Part shown: positions 11,860 to 24,175 of the stretch, in pieces | Numbering within the stretch: the stretch's first letter is position 1 | Layout of the letters: each line of letters begins with the position of its first letter | NCBI GenBank assembly: GCA_030737875.1 | Contig: CM060922.1 | Location: forward strand, 306,023,456-306,087,455 | Origin: Allium sativum | Lineage: Eukaryota; Streptophyta; Magnoliopsida; Asparagales; Amaryllidaceae | Direction: 5' to 3' | Length of the DNA: 64,000 bases | Program-made: the position numbers and the translations under genes | Notes under the pieces: generated by a model | Seen by the model: the letters and a program-made list of their open reading frames with translations, nothing else | Database searches by the model: none | Told to the model about the DNA's origin: nothing

Positions 11860-12520
11860 CGAAGTGCTTCAGGAGTGTCATCACTCAAGAATGAACATGC
11901 ATCCCAGTGGTAATAAGATCTAATGATATATGAAGCAGACCAATTATTGGGAAGGTATGAAGAAGGATGTTGGACTATTCATATCAAAGTGCACGAAGTG
12001 CCAGTTGGTTAAGGCAGAGCCTGGTGTTTTGATGCAACCACCATAAGTTCCCAAGTGGAAGTGGGAACATGTGTCAATGGACTTCATCATTGGATTGTCG
12101 AGAACTCGAATACGGTACAATGACATCTAGGTTATAGTTGATCGGTTGACCAAGAGAGCTAAATTTATACATGTTAAGTCAAGACGAACAGTAGACAAGC
12201 TAGTTGATATGTATGTGAAAATGATAGTATGATTCCATGGTATACCAAAGAGTATTATGAGCGACCAAGACCAGTAATTTACTAGTAGGTTTTGGAGAAG
12301 TTCACAAGAGGTACTAGGGACTAAACTACACCTTACCACCCTCAGACTGATGGTCAGACCGAGAGGGTAAACTGTATCTTAGAGGTGAAAAATAAAATTT
12401 GGAGGCTCATGTGACGACCTTTTGCATCTTTGTGTAATTTGTGTATAACAATGCTTATCAATCTATCATCGGTATAACACCATTTAAGGCACCGTATGGA
12501 TGATCATGCAATGCTCCTTC
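11860..12520 (+). pseudogene. pol: integrase remnant (zinc and catalytic core)
   Basis: Integrase inserts the cDNA into chromosomes. The H-H-C-C zinc part ends CTKCQLVKAEPGV (about 11,992). The core follows with WEHVSMDFIIGLSR (12,063; first catalytic Asp), VIVDRLTKRAKFIHVK (12,133), FHGIPKSIMSDQDQ (12,232; second Asp) and a frameshifted TDGQTER-type block near 12,345. A relic of the 'NNSYQSSIG...PF' block is seen at 12,450-12,485. Stops lie at about 12,045, 12,127 and 12,274. Confidence 0.85.
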
Positions 12521-12599
12521 ATGTCAGTGAGAAGTTGATGAGAATCTGATACTTGGGCTTGAGATGTAAAGAAGACTTCTGAGAAGATTGATCTTATTC

Positions 12600-13100
12600 A
12601 ATAGTGGATGAAGGTCGCTCAAGGCAAACAGAAGAGTTATGCCTATAAGAGGCGTAGAGATTTGGAATTCTTTATCGGTGATATGATGTTTGTCAATATT
12701 CCTTCTTTGTGAGATGTTGTTCGATTCGGTATACGAGGAAAATTAGAACCAAGATTTGTAGGTCCTTTTTGGATCTTAGAGGGGATTGGGAACCATGCTT
12801 ACTGAATAGACTTATCTTAGAAGATGGCAGGATGTATTTCATGATTTTCAATTGTGGAAATTTATGTATTACCCGAATACAACCGTGACACTAGATTAAC
12901 TGGATGACATCAAGATTGAACCATAAATTTCAGTATCTCGTAGGACAATGCATATTGTCGGACACGATACAAAGCAGTTAAGGAGGAAAGTGGTGAAGTT
13001 ATTGGAGAATCAATGGAGGAAAAGTGAGAACTATTGTGCTTGGGAAACTAAGGATAACAATGGAAGTTGCATTCAGAGCTCTTTACTTAGAGAGGTTTTT
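12600..13100 (+). pseudogene. pol: integrase C-terminal part and chromodomain-like tail
   Basis: KVAQGKQKSYAYKRRRDLEF then IGDMMFVNI (12,611-12,695) and the FGIRGKLEPRFVGPF-type block (about 12,725-12,775) match the integrase GPF/Y region. Near 12,955-13,050 a KQLRRKVVKLLENQW segment followed by W-E resembles the end of the Tekay/Del tail that carries the chromodomain. The frame is broken several times. Confidence 0.65.
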
Positions 13101-13298
13101 TATTATCGTTTTTACTTTAGTAGGAGATATCATTAATGTGCCTTAGTATAGTATCCTACATGTTCGGATAGGATTTGTTCATTCTTTTCCCAATTGGTTG
13201 CTATGGATGCATGTTTGACTTTTGACGATTGCATATGGTTGTTGGCATGCTTGATGAACCTATTGACACGTTTGTGGAATTTCGAGGGCAAAAATTTT

Positions 13299-13310
13299 AA
13301 AGGGGGAGAA
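13299..13310 (+). other. polypurine tract of the chromovirus
   Basis: AAAGGGGGAGAA directly precedes TGTAACAACC, the start of the 3' LTR. Upstream TTTCGAGGGCAAAAATTTT matches the usual 'TTTCGAGGACGAAA' end of Tekay/Del interiors. The tract primes plus-strand DNA synthesis. Confidence 0.85.
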
Positions 13311-15186
13311 TGTAACAACCTGTAGTTTTGCGCGTTTGTAACGCATAAATATGAAGTATTATTTTCATGTTAAGTTGTATCATTCTATAATTTTGAGATA
13401 TGGCTATTAGAGGCATTCACACTTTTAGAATTTTTTGGGTTTTTCTATGACCGTTTTATCCCTGACAAAATCTTATTTCATCTATAGATTTTTAATGGAG
13501 TGGAATTTTGAATTAAACCACTTCCACTAGATCAGGATGACGGTTTCCCTTTTCGTTGAGTGGTTATACATTGAAAACGAACAAATCGTTTGGGAGATGT
13601 GACTATTTGAAGTATTCTTATGACATAAACAACCCAATTCCTCCCATTTGAGCCCAATTTCAGGTAGGCCCAGTTTTGATTTTGGTGTTAGGGTGATAAA
13701 CGACAGGAATGAGTTATTGTAAATCATTTCTGCCATTTCATTTCCCCCTCATTCTTTCCTAGGGATCTTACCACCATTACAGTAAAAAAATTCTTCATCT
13801 AAAACCTAAATCCTCCACAAAACTTAAATTTAAATACAGAAATTGATAGACCCAAAATAGAGAGGCACATCGTAAACTGCTAGGAGGCGAATCTCTCTGG
13901 ATTCAATAATTCCATTCATATTCGAAATTTCATAGGCACCGGTGTGGGTGACACTTATCTTATTTACATAATTCTTAACTTCCTAATCTCAAAATTATTC
14001 TGAAAAAACTAATTATGTTAGGGATTTATAACTTTAGATTAAAAATATGAATATTAAATGGTTGGAATTAGAATACTACATTTCCTATGAAACCAATTGC
14101 ATATCTATGCAAATATATGATTATTTTTATTAGTACTCTATGAAAAAGTTGGAGTAATTGATTATTTTTGTATTTTAATTTAGATGATTTTTATCCATGG
14201 TTTATCATGTTGAATGTTTGAAAGCGCCTACGAATGGAGACCTAAATTAGAATTTTACAAAAAAGTCAAAAAAACAAAAGTTTCTTAGAATCACATCAAA
14301 TTTGGAGGAGACGAGCTCGAATTTCTCTAGACATTATGTAGGAAGTTTGGAGTCATTTGGAGTTCATTCAATGGAGTTTTGGCCAGAAATATTTGGAATG
14401 GCCCAAATTTAAAATTGCCCAAATAGGATGATTTTTTTATCAGAGCTAGAAGTTGTCCTGTGGAGACTACATTTTAAATTTCAAATTGATTTGATCAAAA
14501 GAGAAGGAGAAATGATGAAAACAAATTTGGATTAGTATGGAGTTCTGAACTTCGAATCAGTACGGAGTTTTGGACTTCAGATCGATAAGGAGTGTCGAAG
14601 TTCTTATCAGTATGGAGTTTCGGAGTTCGGCTAGGTATAAAGTGTGGAGACTTCTGATCGATGGGTATAGACTTCAGACCAGCTGTGTGTACTGGGTCAA
14701 ATCTGGATCGGTCTAACCATACAGATCTAGGTGTACCGATCAGGATAGTGTGATTACACAGTTCCATATTGGATCGAGGTGGTATTGATCCTAACCACAG
14801 GGATCAATACTGATCCTGATAGAGTGGAGTAGGGGTCTAATAACCCTGCACAGGTGACATAATACCTCGATGAGACTTATCCGATGGATCGTGATAGTTT
14901 AAGGGGGTTTTCTTCACAATGACATTTTCATGAAGACTTCATATTTTTGGAGTACAAGAACCATTCTTACTTGAAGAGTACGGCTCTAATGACGATCAGT
15001 TGTACTCCTAAAAGAAAACCAATAAGCAATTGATCAATGTGGAGTAAGAGGACTTCAAATGGAGCAAGAAGACAGTCCCAGAGTAGCTCTGCGGTGGGGA
15101 TACATATGCAAATGGGATCATTAGCATGTAGGTTTAGGATGGTACTTAGAGGGCTAAGGCTTGAGTGTTTACTGAGTCATCGGCCT
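13311..15186 (+). mobile_element. 3' LTR of the chromovirus (end uncertain)
   Basis: It begins TGTAACAACCTG right after the polypurine tract. It is AT-rich and non-coding, and it continues without a clear CA end until a different repeat starts at about 15,187. A TGAGTCA-type end near 15,178 is possible. No second copy of this LTR is in the window to fix its length. Confidence 0.6.
14522..14690. repeat. degenerate 26-27-bp tandem repeat in the chromovirus LTR
   Basis: About six units of the form agTATGGAGTTtcGGActTC-aGATCG follow one another. They differ by several bases each, and the array fades into similar GATC-rich text up to about 14,830. The short minus-strand frame over this array is a by-product of the repeat. 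Confidence 0.6.
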
Positions 15187-17615
15187 TGTTGGATCTAGAT
15201 TAACCCTAGAGGGGGTGAATAGGGTTTATTGGTAATTTACGAAATATTAAAATTATCACAACGTAGATTGTAGCAGAGAAAATAAATGCAGAAAGTAAAT
15301 AACACAGATTTTACCTAGCTTCGCAAACCTTGCCTACTGCTGCATTCCCTAAGGATTTTTACTAGAATTAAAACCATCTCTACCCTTACAAAATCCCTAT
15401 AAACTCACGACACCCGCTCATAATTGTTCTAATCCCACGTTCAAAACCCAGCACTAATCTAGAACCCTGAGATCAGATTTTCTTGAATTACAATCCTATA
15501 ACTCGTAAACCCCGGTTAAAATCCTATAACTAGAAAACCCTAGTTTTTACAGAAAAACTAGAAATACATTGAACGATTTACAAAACAAAAATAAAAACTA
15601 CTCAAAAGAAGATAAAAACTCCTTTTCTAATTAAAACAAGGTTGACCCTTTTATTTTCTTTATGTTTCCTTTGGCTTCAACAAAAATGTCGGTCGATCTT
15701 AGGGTTTTTCTGCTACTCAAATCAAATGTCGACTTCAAAACGTGGTTAACAAAAATGTTCGTTGATGCTTGATTTGTATTGCTCCTCGTTGTTTGATTCT
15801 TTGAATTGGGATTTCAATCGAAAATGTTGTAAGTGATTCTGATTTGATTTTTGCGCTCCAATTCATCGCTTGCTGTTTTTAATAGATTAAGCGTATGATG
15901 AACAGGTGTATAAATAGGATTTTGAATCCCTTCATTAATTCTCTGATTTCCTAAAATGGCTTGCTTTGGTTTGTGTTGTGTGATTTTGTCGCCTTGATTA
16001 ATTCGGTCGAGAATACCTTATTAGTTTTTTGAATTTCTTGAAACAATCAAATGTAATTATTGCCTCAAAACAATTTGAGCAATTCTAGGAAGAAATCAAA
16101 TGATTTTGTGTCCCCTTGAATTTGCATTGTGTTTTTTTGGAAATCAATTTGAAACCAAGAATTAATTTCTTATCCAAAAATGCTTGTTGTTCATTTGTCA
16201 TGCCTATTTATGCATACTCACTTGCCCAAAATATTTGGTGGGAAATATTGAAATATTTTCATGCCGCAAGTAACTTGCTCAAATCTGGAAACGTGTTGAA
16301 ATATTCATACTGAGTTCGAATGGTTTCTTGCTCATTTCTGGAGTGATTTAAATTGTGAAATAAAGATCCATTCTTACCTTTAATCCCATGTTGTAAACTT
16401 GCATGGAAGTTTTATCCCAAAACAAATCTGGAGAAAAATAAACTTGCATGCCCAACTTAAACTCATTTATTTGTTTGTAAAAAATTGCTTGTCCCTGGCC
16501 TACTGTTCTTTTGCACCCCCTTATACTGTTGTGCATTTGTAAACTTGGTATTTTCCTATCTTGTAAAAATTTGTTCACTTATGACCATTCATGAAACCTG
16601 GCATGCAACTAGGCTTAAGTTTTACATCAATGTCTTGTACCCCATTGCAGCTTCTCTAGTGCCATGATACACTTAAAATTGTATGCCTAGTTTTATTATT
16701 GTCCTTGCCAAACATTTACTTGTGCAAGCATGTACTTTTGAGTACATATATATGTACATTTCGTATATGCATTTGCACTGTTGCTCTGTCTAGCACTTAT
16801 GTATGCTGAAAGAAATCTCTGATCATCCTTAGACTTGTATGTTTGTTGAACCTATTCTTTTTGCTTGAGTCTTTTTGCTATTGTTGTCATACTTGAGAGT
16901 ACTTCACTAAGTATATTGATTTGACCTAAAATAAATGAATTTTTTTTGGGTCACTTGTGTGTTCCTATGCATGTCTCATGCAACTGCTTGAGCTTTGAGT
17001 TTTATATGCCATCCATTCTCACTTGTAAGTCCATCGCGTCTTGCTTTTGTTTAGCGGTTTTGATTGAGTCTTGCATTTCGCCTTAAACACCTGGCTTGTT
17101 CATATTGGTTTGAACATCTTTTCATATGCATGTTTGCATATGCACACAAATGTGTGTCTATGCGTATAAAGTGCATACAATACGTTTTTCACTTCCCTTT
17201 CTTGTGACATGCATGCTTGATACTTGTAGTACCACTGGCTTGTTGCTGTCTTGTTTAAATTGGTTGTTTCGAACACTAGTGAAATTCTTGGAACTGAAAA
17301 AGATGGTGATATTTGAAAAACTTCCATGTACATACCATGATGTTTGAGATGTTGGCATTTGAACTTGCACTTGCACAATCAATACATGACTGTGCACACA
17401 TGTTGACTTGAGTATTTTGAGCTTGCTCTTAACATGTCACTATATACGTTCATGTAAATATACACAAACCTGTGTGTGTATATATGTGCGTGTGTCATTG
17501 AACACCTCGTACTGATATATTTGTCCCTTGCAGACCATATTGCCCCTGTATGCCAGAAAAGAAATATGTGTATATTCATACATGTATGTTTGTACATGTA
17601 TTGTGTACATACAGA
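15187..17615. repeat. unclassified dispersed repeat, LTR-like start
   Basis: It begins TGTTGGATCTAG and carries CTAGAGGGGGTGAATAGGG, followed near 15,300 by an ACACAGATTTTACCTAGCTTCG phrase broken here by base changes. I know this combination as a common dispersed plant repeat, probably of LTR type, but cannot assign a clade. The remainder is T-rich and non-coding. Near 17,110-17,610 it has TGCATATGCAC- and TGTGTATATATGTG-type microsatellite text. No end is identifiable before the LINE tail. Confidence 0.4.
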
Positions 17616-18249
17616 TATTTTATTTTTTTGAAAGTTGGTACGATTTATTAATGACCAATCATATGCTTCCGTTATATGCCTCGTCAAAACCATGCAACCC
17701 CCTACTGGGTACTTTGCAAGGAAAAGGTGTACATATAAGTTCTACATATTAACAATACAAAAATCAACTTATACACGAGCACAAATATAAATATGAAAAC
17801 AAAACCGTAATAAACTAGAAATAATTAAACCTGCATATAGGCCCAAGGCCCACATATCCTCACTTTTCAAATCTTCTTCTTCAAAAATGATCGCTATCCC
17901 GGATCATTGAGATATAAACCCCATCGATGCAACAATAATCGATTCATTACTATATTCGAGGTTTTACTACCATTGCCATGAACCAGAAAATACATCTCCT
18001 TCTCAATCTTTGCCAACACAATAGTCTCATGTGAGCTTTTATTAGAAAAAACTCTGAAATTACGCTCTTGGCAAATGTTGTAGATTGATACAATGAAGAC
18101 ACCAAACGCCGGATCTTGAATTTGGTCTTTAAAACGAAATGAAGCTAATAACTAATTAGCCTCATCCTGAAGTGAGGAGAAAATAGCAAGGGCAAGGTTA
18201 AGCTTCAATTTTATGGACCCCCAAATAAAAAGGAGTAGTCACACAAAAA

Positions 18250-18880
18250 AAAGAGGTGCTACAAAGTTTCTTCCTGGTGGTTGCATAATGAGCAGACTGT
18301 GTTCGAGACTATGCCTAAGCGGTGCAATCTTGCTATGGTATTAAGACGATCAATTGCTGCAAGGTAAGAAATGAATTCCATACGTTTATTATTCTTTGAA
18401 GTACAAATAATTTTATAAATAGGATTAGGTACTCCCCTTTCTCTGACTTTATTCCATGCTGTGTGAAATGATAAATCTCCATCTTCATACCATTCGTAAT
18501 AGTCATGCTGTCTGTCTGAATATACTGGAATGAATAAGAACTCATCAACTACTTCTTTAGCAGCAGGTGCGGTGATGGATCCAAAGACGAATCTTGAAGA
18601 AGAATATTGACTTTATCTTGATAATGGTCGATCATTGAAAATATGTTCATACCCAAAATATTGACAAGGCACTTGCTATTGAGCCATGGTTCAAACCACA
18701 AGGATGTTTGCTCATCATTTACAATCACCTTATTTAGCAACTGTCTCCCAGCAACATGGAGGTGCAACATCGATTTCCAGGTAGAGGACGCAATATTGTC
18801 GACCAAAATATTCCAAAAATGTTTGTTGTGACAGTATCCACAATTCATCCGCTTACTCCAAATGTTATCTGTGGTCAAAT
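18250..18880 (-). pseudogene. LINE zinc-binding RT-associated domain (zf-RVT) remnant
   Basis: Downstream of the RT the minus strand reads NDEQTSLWFEPWLNSKCL (about 18,670-18,725). Later FHTAWNKVRERGVPNPIYK and RLNTIARLHRLGIV are followed by VCSLCNHQEETL with the expected Cys-x2-Cys (about 18,265-18,475). A stop follows where 'HLFF' is usual in the family. At least one frameshift separates the two halves near 18,548. Confidence 0.8.
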
Positions 18881-18899
18881 TTTTTTATAGTAGTTTAAC

Positions 18900-20077
18900 A
18901 TAGGATACCCTTTTCGGATCTGAGAGAAATTTTAAGCCAACACCCCCTCTCATTTTTGGGTTTACACAGTTGATTCTATGATACTTTGTGCTTGGATTCT
19001 CCCCAAAAGAAATCCGAACAAATGGATTGCAATTTTTCCAATGTATGTTCTTGAATTTGATAGACCGAAAGCTAATATAGAATGGTGCGGGTAATCACAT
19101 TATGAATAAGTTCAACCCTACCTGCTAAGCTTAATAATTTATCCTACCACCCCTCAATCTTGTGTTGAACTCTACGGATAAGTGTGTTGCATTCGGAGTA
19201 GTTAGGTAGTTAGAGGAAAGAGGGACACCAAGAACTTAACAGGCAAACTGCCAACTTCATATGGCAAGATATTAGCAATACCCTGCTTGTTTGTTATTGT
19301 TGTACTAAAGAAGATCTTAGTCTTTGTATGATTTACATCCATACCAGCATAGAAACTAACCTTATGAAATATTTCTTTGACGGTATTAGCATTGAGCGTG
19401 CTCGATTTTCCAAAAATCATAAGGTCGTCAGCATATAATAAATGGGAGATTATCGGTTCAAACATGAATACTGGAGTGCACAAGTGCTTGGAAATCGACT
19501 CTTCCATCAAAAAAGAGAAATATGGCATGGCAACGGTGAATAAATAAAGTAATTATGGATCTCCCTGTTTGGTCCCACGATTGGATAATATGTAACCCTT
19601 CGGAATTCCTTGGAGTAGGATGGAAAATGAGGGAGTTGAAATACACTTGTACTCTATATTTACAAAATGAGTAGAAAAACCCATTTGAGACATAATAAAG
19701 CAGATAAATTCTTTATTTACCTAGTCATGGGCCTTCTTCAAATCAACCATGACACAGATGTTTGAGATGACACTTTTCTTAAAATCTCTGAAGAGTTCAT
19801 GTGCCAACAATATGTTATCTCCAACATACCGTTATGGAACAAATGCACATTGATTTTTAGAAATCAAGTGACACAAGAATGGCTTTATTCTATTGCAAAG
19901 AATTTTAGAAAATATCTTGTAGTGAACGTTGCAACACGCAATGGGTCGATACTGACTTATATTGGTGGGATTTTCATTCTTTGGGATTAAAGTTAGGCAG
20001 GTATGATTACTACTCTTTAGCAATTTCGCAGATCTGAATATATCCCTCATAGCTTCAAATAAATCTAGCTTCAAATT
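18900..20077 (-). pseudogene. LINE reverse transcriptase remnant
   Basis: LINE RT copies its own RNA at a nicked target. Reading the minus strand from 20,077: KLLKSSNHTCLTLIPK, then ISQYRPIACCNVHYKIFSKI and NRIKPFL..LISKNQCAFVP (19,835-20,030). A GIPKGY-type block crosses a frameshift near 19,600. The catalytic LLYADDLMIFG motif (19,400-19,440) keeps both aspartates. A downstream LGVPLSSNYL block lies at about 19,180-19,205. The enzyme core is recognisable but not in one frame. Confidence 0.9.
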
Positions 20078-20947
20078 TGTAACATATCAAAAAAATTGAT
20101 GCTCGAATTTTTGACACAATTACCTCCTGTATCCAAACTCGAGTACCGAATATCCCGAATGTTAAAAGAAGAATTGAGAGGGTGAGATAAGAAAGAAAGA
20201 TTGTTTAGAATAGAAGAAGAAGAACCAACACAACACAGAGTCTCACATTGCAACAGAATAAAATATATTATGGAAATAAATCTTTACTGAGAGCTTTAAA
20301 AATACTTACAATCATCAGAGTCCTTATAAACACACAGCGAAATAGTGTCTATATTATATCATACGTCTGAACCCATCCAGATCGGCTCTTCATAGCACCT
20401 GATAAACTAAACCTGTACAACCCAGTCTAACCTGAGCATTACAAACGTCGGATCAGTTTGGTGAACCAGAGTGAGAAAAACACACCAAGTTTATAAGCAA
20501 CATCCAAATTGATTTTAGAGTCAAAATCTTTTCGAAAGAAAAAAATAATCGTAAGACCAATCCACATAAAAACGGATGGTTTTTACCTTATGATAACACA
20601 AAACGTTTTTGAAATCAATATATTTTCTGATATTATAATAGTGTCTAAATACAAATAATATCAATCTAGCGGAACGTTTGCATCTCACGCTCCACATACA
20701 TAGTATACAGTCAAAAATGCGGGCTCTTGTTGGAGAATGGATTTCCATGGCAAGGTATGAGCAAACACCTTTCAGGCAATGTACCTCTAGAGATGAATAC
20801 ATTGGGGTTCAACAAGAACAACTTACAACCCAAGCTAAACATGACCGGCCCCTCACTTCGCTTCAGAGGACCGAATATATCATCACCATGGTTGGGGGCC
20901 AACCAACCGAACCGATAGCATATATACAAAAATAAAAAGGGACAACC
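20078..20947 (-). mobile_element. LTR E, left part (interrupted by element H)
   Basis: It starts TGTAACATATC at the LINE break. It carries weak but ordered similarity to the first kilobase of the minus-strand LTRs further right: CAACAGAATAAAATATATTATGGAAAT, and the phrase CCTTATGATAACACAAAACG followed by GATATTATAATAGTGTCTA. Element H interrupts it at 20,948 and it resumes at 31,126. It is the most diverged family member here. Confidence 0.65.
20943..20947. other. target-site duplication of element H, left copy
   Basis: CAACC lies directly before the LTR start (TATAACAACC). The same five bases follow the 3' LTR at 31,121-31,125. Five bases is the normal duplication length for Ty3/gypsy and copia integrases. 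Confidence 0.85.
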
Positions 20948-21722
20948 TATAACAACCCGGAATTTTGGAACCAACTTAAAATTTTTATTTTTGAAATTTT
21001 AATGGATTTTGAATATTTAAAATAATTTATTTCAAATAATAACGGCTAAAAATTTATTTTAAACGAAGTTAGAATGAATATATTTATTTTAATTATAAAC
21101 CGAGCCTGAAATGGCGCGTTAGTTTGAAAAATTGAATTTGAACTTTGACTGAATGTACAGGATTCAAAATAAATCGGATTTTGGTGAAACCAAAAATATT
21201 TAAATCTGTTTAATAATATCCTTCCAACGAATATGAAAAATTGAAATTACATAGCGGGAATAAAAATTTATGGCCAGTTGAATATTCAGAATAGTCACTA
21301 TGGAATTTAATATAATATATAGCCTTAAAAAATAGCCAGTTTGCAAACGACCTCCGTTTTTGATGAAACCACTTTGGTTGGATCCAGAATGTCAAATTAT
21401 TGCTAGATTCCAATTTTTAGAATTTTTGGAACTAATATGTGAGTGTGGTAAATTAAAATGTGTTTTGTCAATTTCAGTCAATTTGGATCGACCAGAAAAT
21501 GGCATTTTTTCAAACATTCTCCAAATTCGACGAAATTAATTTTGTTGGGACCGTATCGTCAAAACATATCTAGATTTATTTTTCGGCTTGAGCTGACGGG
21601 TCCTAGCCCATTGTGTCAGGAATGGGGGTATTTGCCTGCAGACAACTCTCGTTAGGCTGGAATTGGAGCTACTGAGACTTAACAGGTTTATTTACAAAAT
21701 TAGGAATTAAATATTATATTAT

Positions 21723-21730
21723 TATAAATA
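21723..21730 (+). promoter_or_regulatory. TATA box of element H 5' LTR
   Basis: TATAAATA is followed about 25 bases later by AAACCCTAATCTCC, a common plant transcript-start context. It is conserved in the 3' LTR at 27,097-27,104. Confidence 0.7.
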
Positions 21731-21769
21731 TTGGAAAACAAAACCCTAATCTCCACTAAAAATCAGAAG

Positions 21770-22140
21770 CCGGCGCCATCTATGGTTGAACGAATGAAAT
21801 TATTCAAAACTTCTCAGCCTAAAATTTTCTAATCCACAACGAATTAATTCCAAGCTTCAGCACCAAAATTGTAAAGCTTCGAGAGAGCTTCAACTTCATA
21901 CGGCTATGATCGGAGATCGTTATTTGAGGAGGCGATTTGCGAGCTAAAAGCTCGACCGTTCGGCGCTAATTTCATGGAGGAGGGGACTACCGAGCGGGGC
22001 GGATTCAAGGGCGCGGGTGGAGGATTCCAAGGCGGTGGAGATGGTCATCTCCGATCGGACGCCGGTCAAATCTGGCGATTGCGGTGGCGTTCCCTAGAGT
22101 GCGTATCCAGCTCGGTGTCGATTAACAGGAAGATGACGGA
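21770..22140 (+). other. GC-rich leader in element H 5' LTR
   Basis: A locally GC-rich segment with many GGCGG/CGG words follows the TATA box within an otherwise AT-rich LTR. It corresponds to 27,130-27,515 in the 3' LTR. The frame is not kept between the copies, so it is best read as an untranslated leader. Confidence 0.6.
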
Positions 22141-22539
22141 AAGGATTTAAAACGTGGGTTAAATTTTAATTAGCCTAATCATATTATTAATTATTAATGT
22201 AATCAAAATTTTAAATATTCATATCTTATTCAAACAGAATCAGAATTTGACGAGGTTTGGACCGTTGGAATCGCAGAAAAGAGATCTACATTTCTGGACT
22301 AATTAGAACGATTTTGGAGCAGATCAGGTTTTGGACAAATTTCAAATCTGAATTATTCAGAATTAAAACCCACTATGAGAAATTCTACTTTTTTTATAAT
22401 CAAAATCAATTAATCATAATTAGATCTATTGAATGTCATACGCTGTAATATTCTGTTGATTGTCATATGTGATTTGATCTGTGATTGGTGTATTATTTAG
22501 AACTACTGACTTGATCATTTTTGTTGATTAGATTAATCA

Positions 22540-23050
22540 AAAAAATTAAAATATTTGTTAATTAAAATTGTGTTTAACAAAAATTATCATTTTTGTTAAT
22601 TAGATTAGTTGAATCAAAAATTAACATATTTGTTAATTAGAATTGTGTTTAACAAAAATTATCGTTTTTGTTAATTAGATTAGTTAAGTCAAAAATTTAA
22701 CATATTTGTTAATTAGAATTGTGTTTAACAAAAATTATCACTTTTGTTGATTTGATTATTTGAAAAAAAATTAACATATTTGTTAATTAGAATTATGTTT
22801 AACCAAAATTATCATTTTTGTTAATTAGATTAGTTGAATTAAAAATTAACATATTTGTTAATTGGAATTATGTTTAACAAAAATTATCATTTTTGTTAAT
22901 TAGATTAGTTGAGTCAAAAAATTAACATATTTGTTAATTAGAATTGTGTTTAATAAAAATTATCACTTTTGTTGATTTGATTAGTTGAAAAAAAAATTAA
23001 CATATTTCTTAATTAGAATTGTGTTAAACAAAAATCATCATTTTTCTCAA
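22540..23050 (+). repeat. 75-bp tandem array carrying hairpins (5' LTR of H)
   Basis: About seven units repeat at 74-76-bp spacing. Each has TTAACAAAAAT, a TATC loop and ATTTTTGTTAA, an 11-bp inverted repeat, perfect at 22,574-22,599 and 22,874-22,899 and near-perfect elsewhere (22,649, 22,725, 22,799, 22,950). The units can fold as a row of short hairpins. Confidence 0.85.
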
Positions 23051-23059
23051 ATTAGAATA

Positions 23060-23285
23060 ATGAAATTAAAAAGATCATTTTTGTCAAAATATAATTATTG
23101 CATCAAAATTTACGTTTTTGTCAAAATATAATTATTGAATTAAATATGTCATTTTGTCAAAAGAAAATAGTTGAAATAAAAAGGACATTTTGTTGTAACA
23201 AAATAGTTGAAATAAAAAGGACATTTTATTGTAAGAAGATAGTGAAACAAAAATTATCATTTTTGTAGTTGGAACAAAAAAATAT
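23060..23285 (+). repeat. roughly 40-bp tandem-like units, TTTTTGTCAAAATA / AAAAGGACATTTT
   Basis: Words such as TTTTGTCAAAATATAATTATTG and AATAGTTGAAATAAAAAGGACATTTT repeat two to three times each. The same block recurs in the 3' LTR at about 28,440-28,670. Confidence 0.6.
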
Positions 23286-23309
23286 ATTTTTGTCAAAATA
23301 GAATTGTTA

Positions 23310-23470
23310 AATTATTGTTGTCATGCTTAACAAATTAAAATTATTAAATTATAATTGTCATGTTTAACAAATTAGAGTTGTTAAATTATAATTGTCATGT
23401 TTAACAAATTAGAATTGTTGAATTATAGTTGTCATGTTTAACAAATTAGAATTGTTAAATTATGTAAACG
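23310..23470 (+). repeat. 37-bp tandem array (5' LTR of H)
   Basis: The word GTCATGTTTAACAAATTAGA recurs at about 23,320, 23,357, 23,395 and 23,431, a 37-bp period. The matching array in the 3' LTR lies at about 28,725-28,870. Confidence 0.8.
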
Positions 23471-23954
23471 ATAAAATTTACATTTTAATCATATATGTAG
23501 AAAGGATTAAAAATGTTCATTTGTTTGAAATGAAGATATGTTAATAGTAAATATTCACATTTTTATTGTATATAAGAAAAGAGTAAAAATGATCATTATA
23601 GAAAATAAAAATATGTTAAGAATAAAAACCAATTTTTATTATATAAATAGAATATGTAAATATGATCATTGTTTTGAAATAAAGTTATGTTAACAAATAA
23701 ATATTCGTATTTATTTGTCATATTAAAGATTGAAATTTGTGTACAAATAAATATTCACTTTTATTTGTTATGTTAAAGATAGGAATTTGTAAAAAAAAAT
23801 AAAAATCTCCTTTTTATTTATCATTCGCAACATAGAGAATGTCATGAAAATAAATACTTCTTTTTTTATATGACATTAGAAATGTAGAACATGTTATGCA
23901 AGTAAAACCTCTTTTTATTTGTCATTAGAGAACATAAGAAAGTGTTACGTAAAT

Positions 23955-24175
23955 AAATCTTTTATTTTGTCATTAGAATTATATAACATGTCATGTAGAC
24001 AAAATTATCTTTTATTTTTTCATTAGAATTATGTAACATGTCACGTAGACAAATTATCTTTTATTTTTTCATTTGAATTATATAAAATGTCATGCAGACA
24101 AAATTATCTTTTATTTTGTCATTAGAATTATATAACATGTTCGGTAGACAAAATTATCCTTTTGTGTTGTCATTA
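23955..24175 (+). repeat. 50-bp tandem array (5' LTR of H)
   Basis: The words CATTAGAATTATATAACATG and GTAGACAAAATTATC recur at about 23,971, 24,021, 24,070 and 24,120, a 50-bp period. The counterpart in the 3' LTR is at about 29,365-29,580. Confidence 0.8.

Larger units (their letters stand above)
9050..15186 (+). mobile_element. decayed Ty3/gypsy chromovirus (Tekay/Del-like)
   Basis: The order gag, protease, RT, RNase H, integrase, C-terminal tail, polypurine tract and 3' LTR is that of Ty3/gypsy elements. The tail and the GAGGGCAAAA...GGGGGAGAA end resemble Tekay/Del chromoviruses. The 5' LTR and the start of gag are missing because LTR G abuts at 9,049. Every domain carries stops or frameshifts. 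Many lost residues fit G-to-A or C-to-T changes, as expected from old methylated DNA. The element is dead. Confidence 0.85.
17616..20077 (-). mobile_element. 5'-truncated, dead plant LINE
   Basis: The minus strand carries, in order, an RT fragment, a zinc-finger RT-associated domain, a 3' untranslated region containing a TTTTGACGAGGC phrase typical of plant LINEs, and a decayed A-rich tail (plus-strand T run at 17,616-17,629). The upstream end stops inside the RT domain exactly where an LTR begins (20,078), so the 5' half was cut off by that insertion. Stops and frameshifts make it inactive. Confidence 0.85.
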
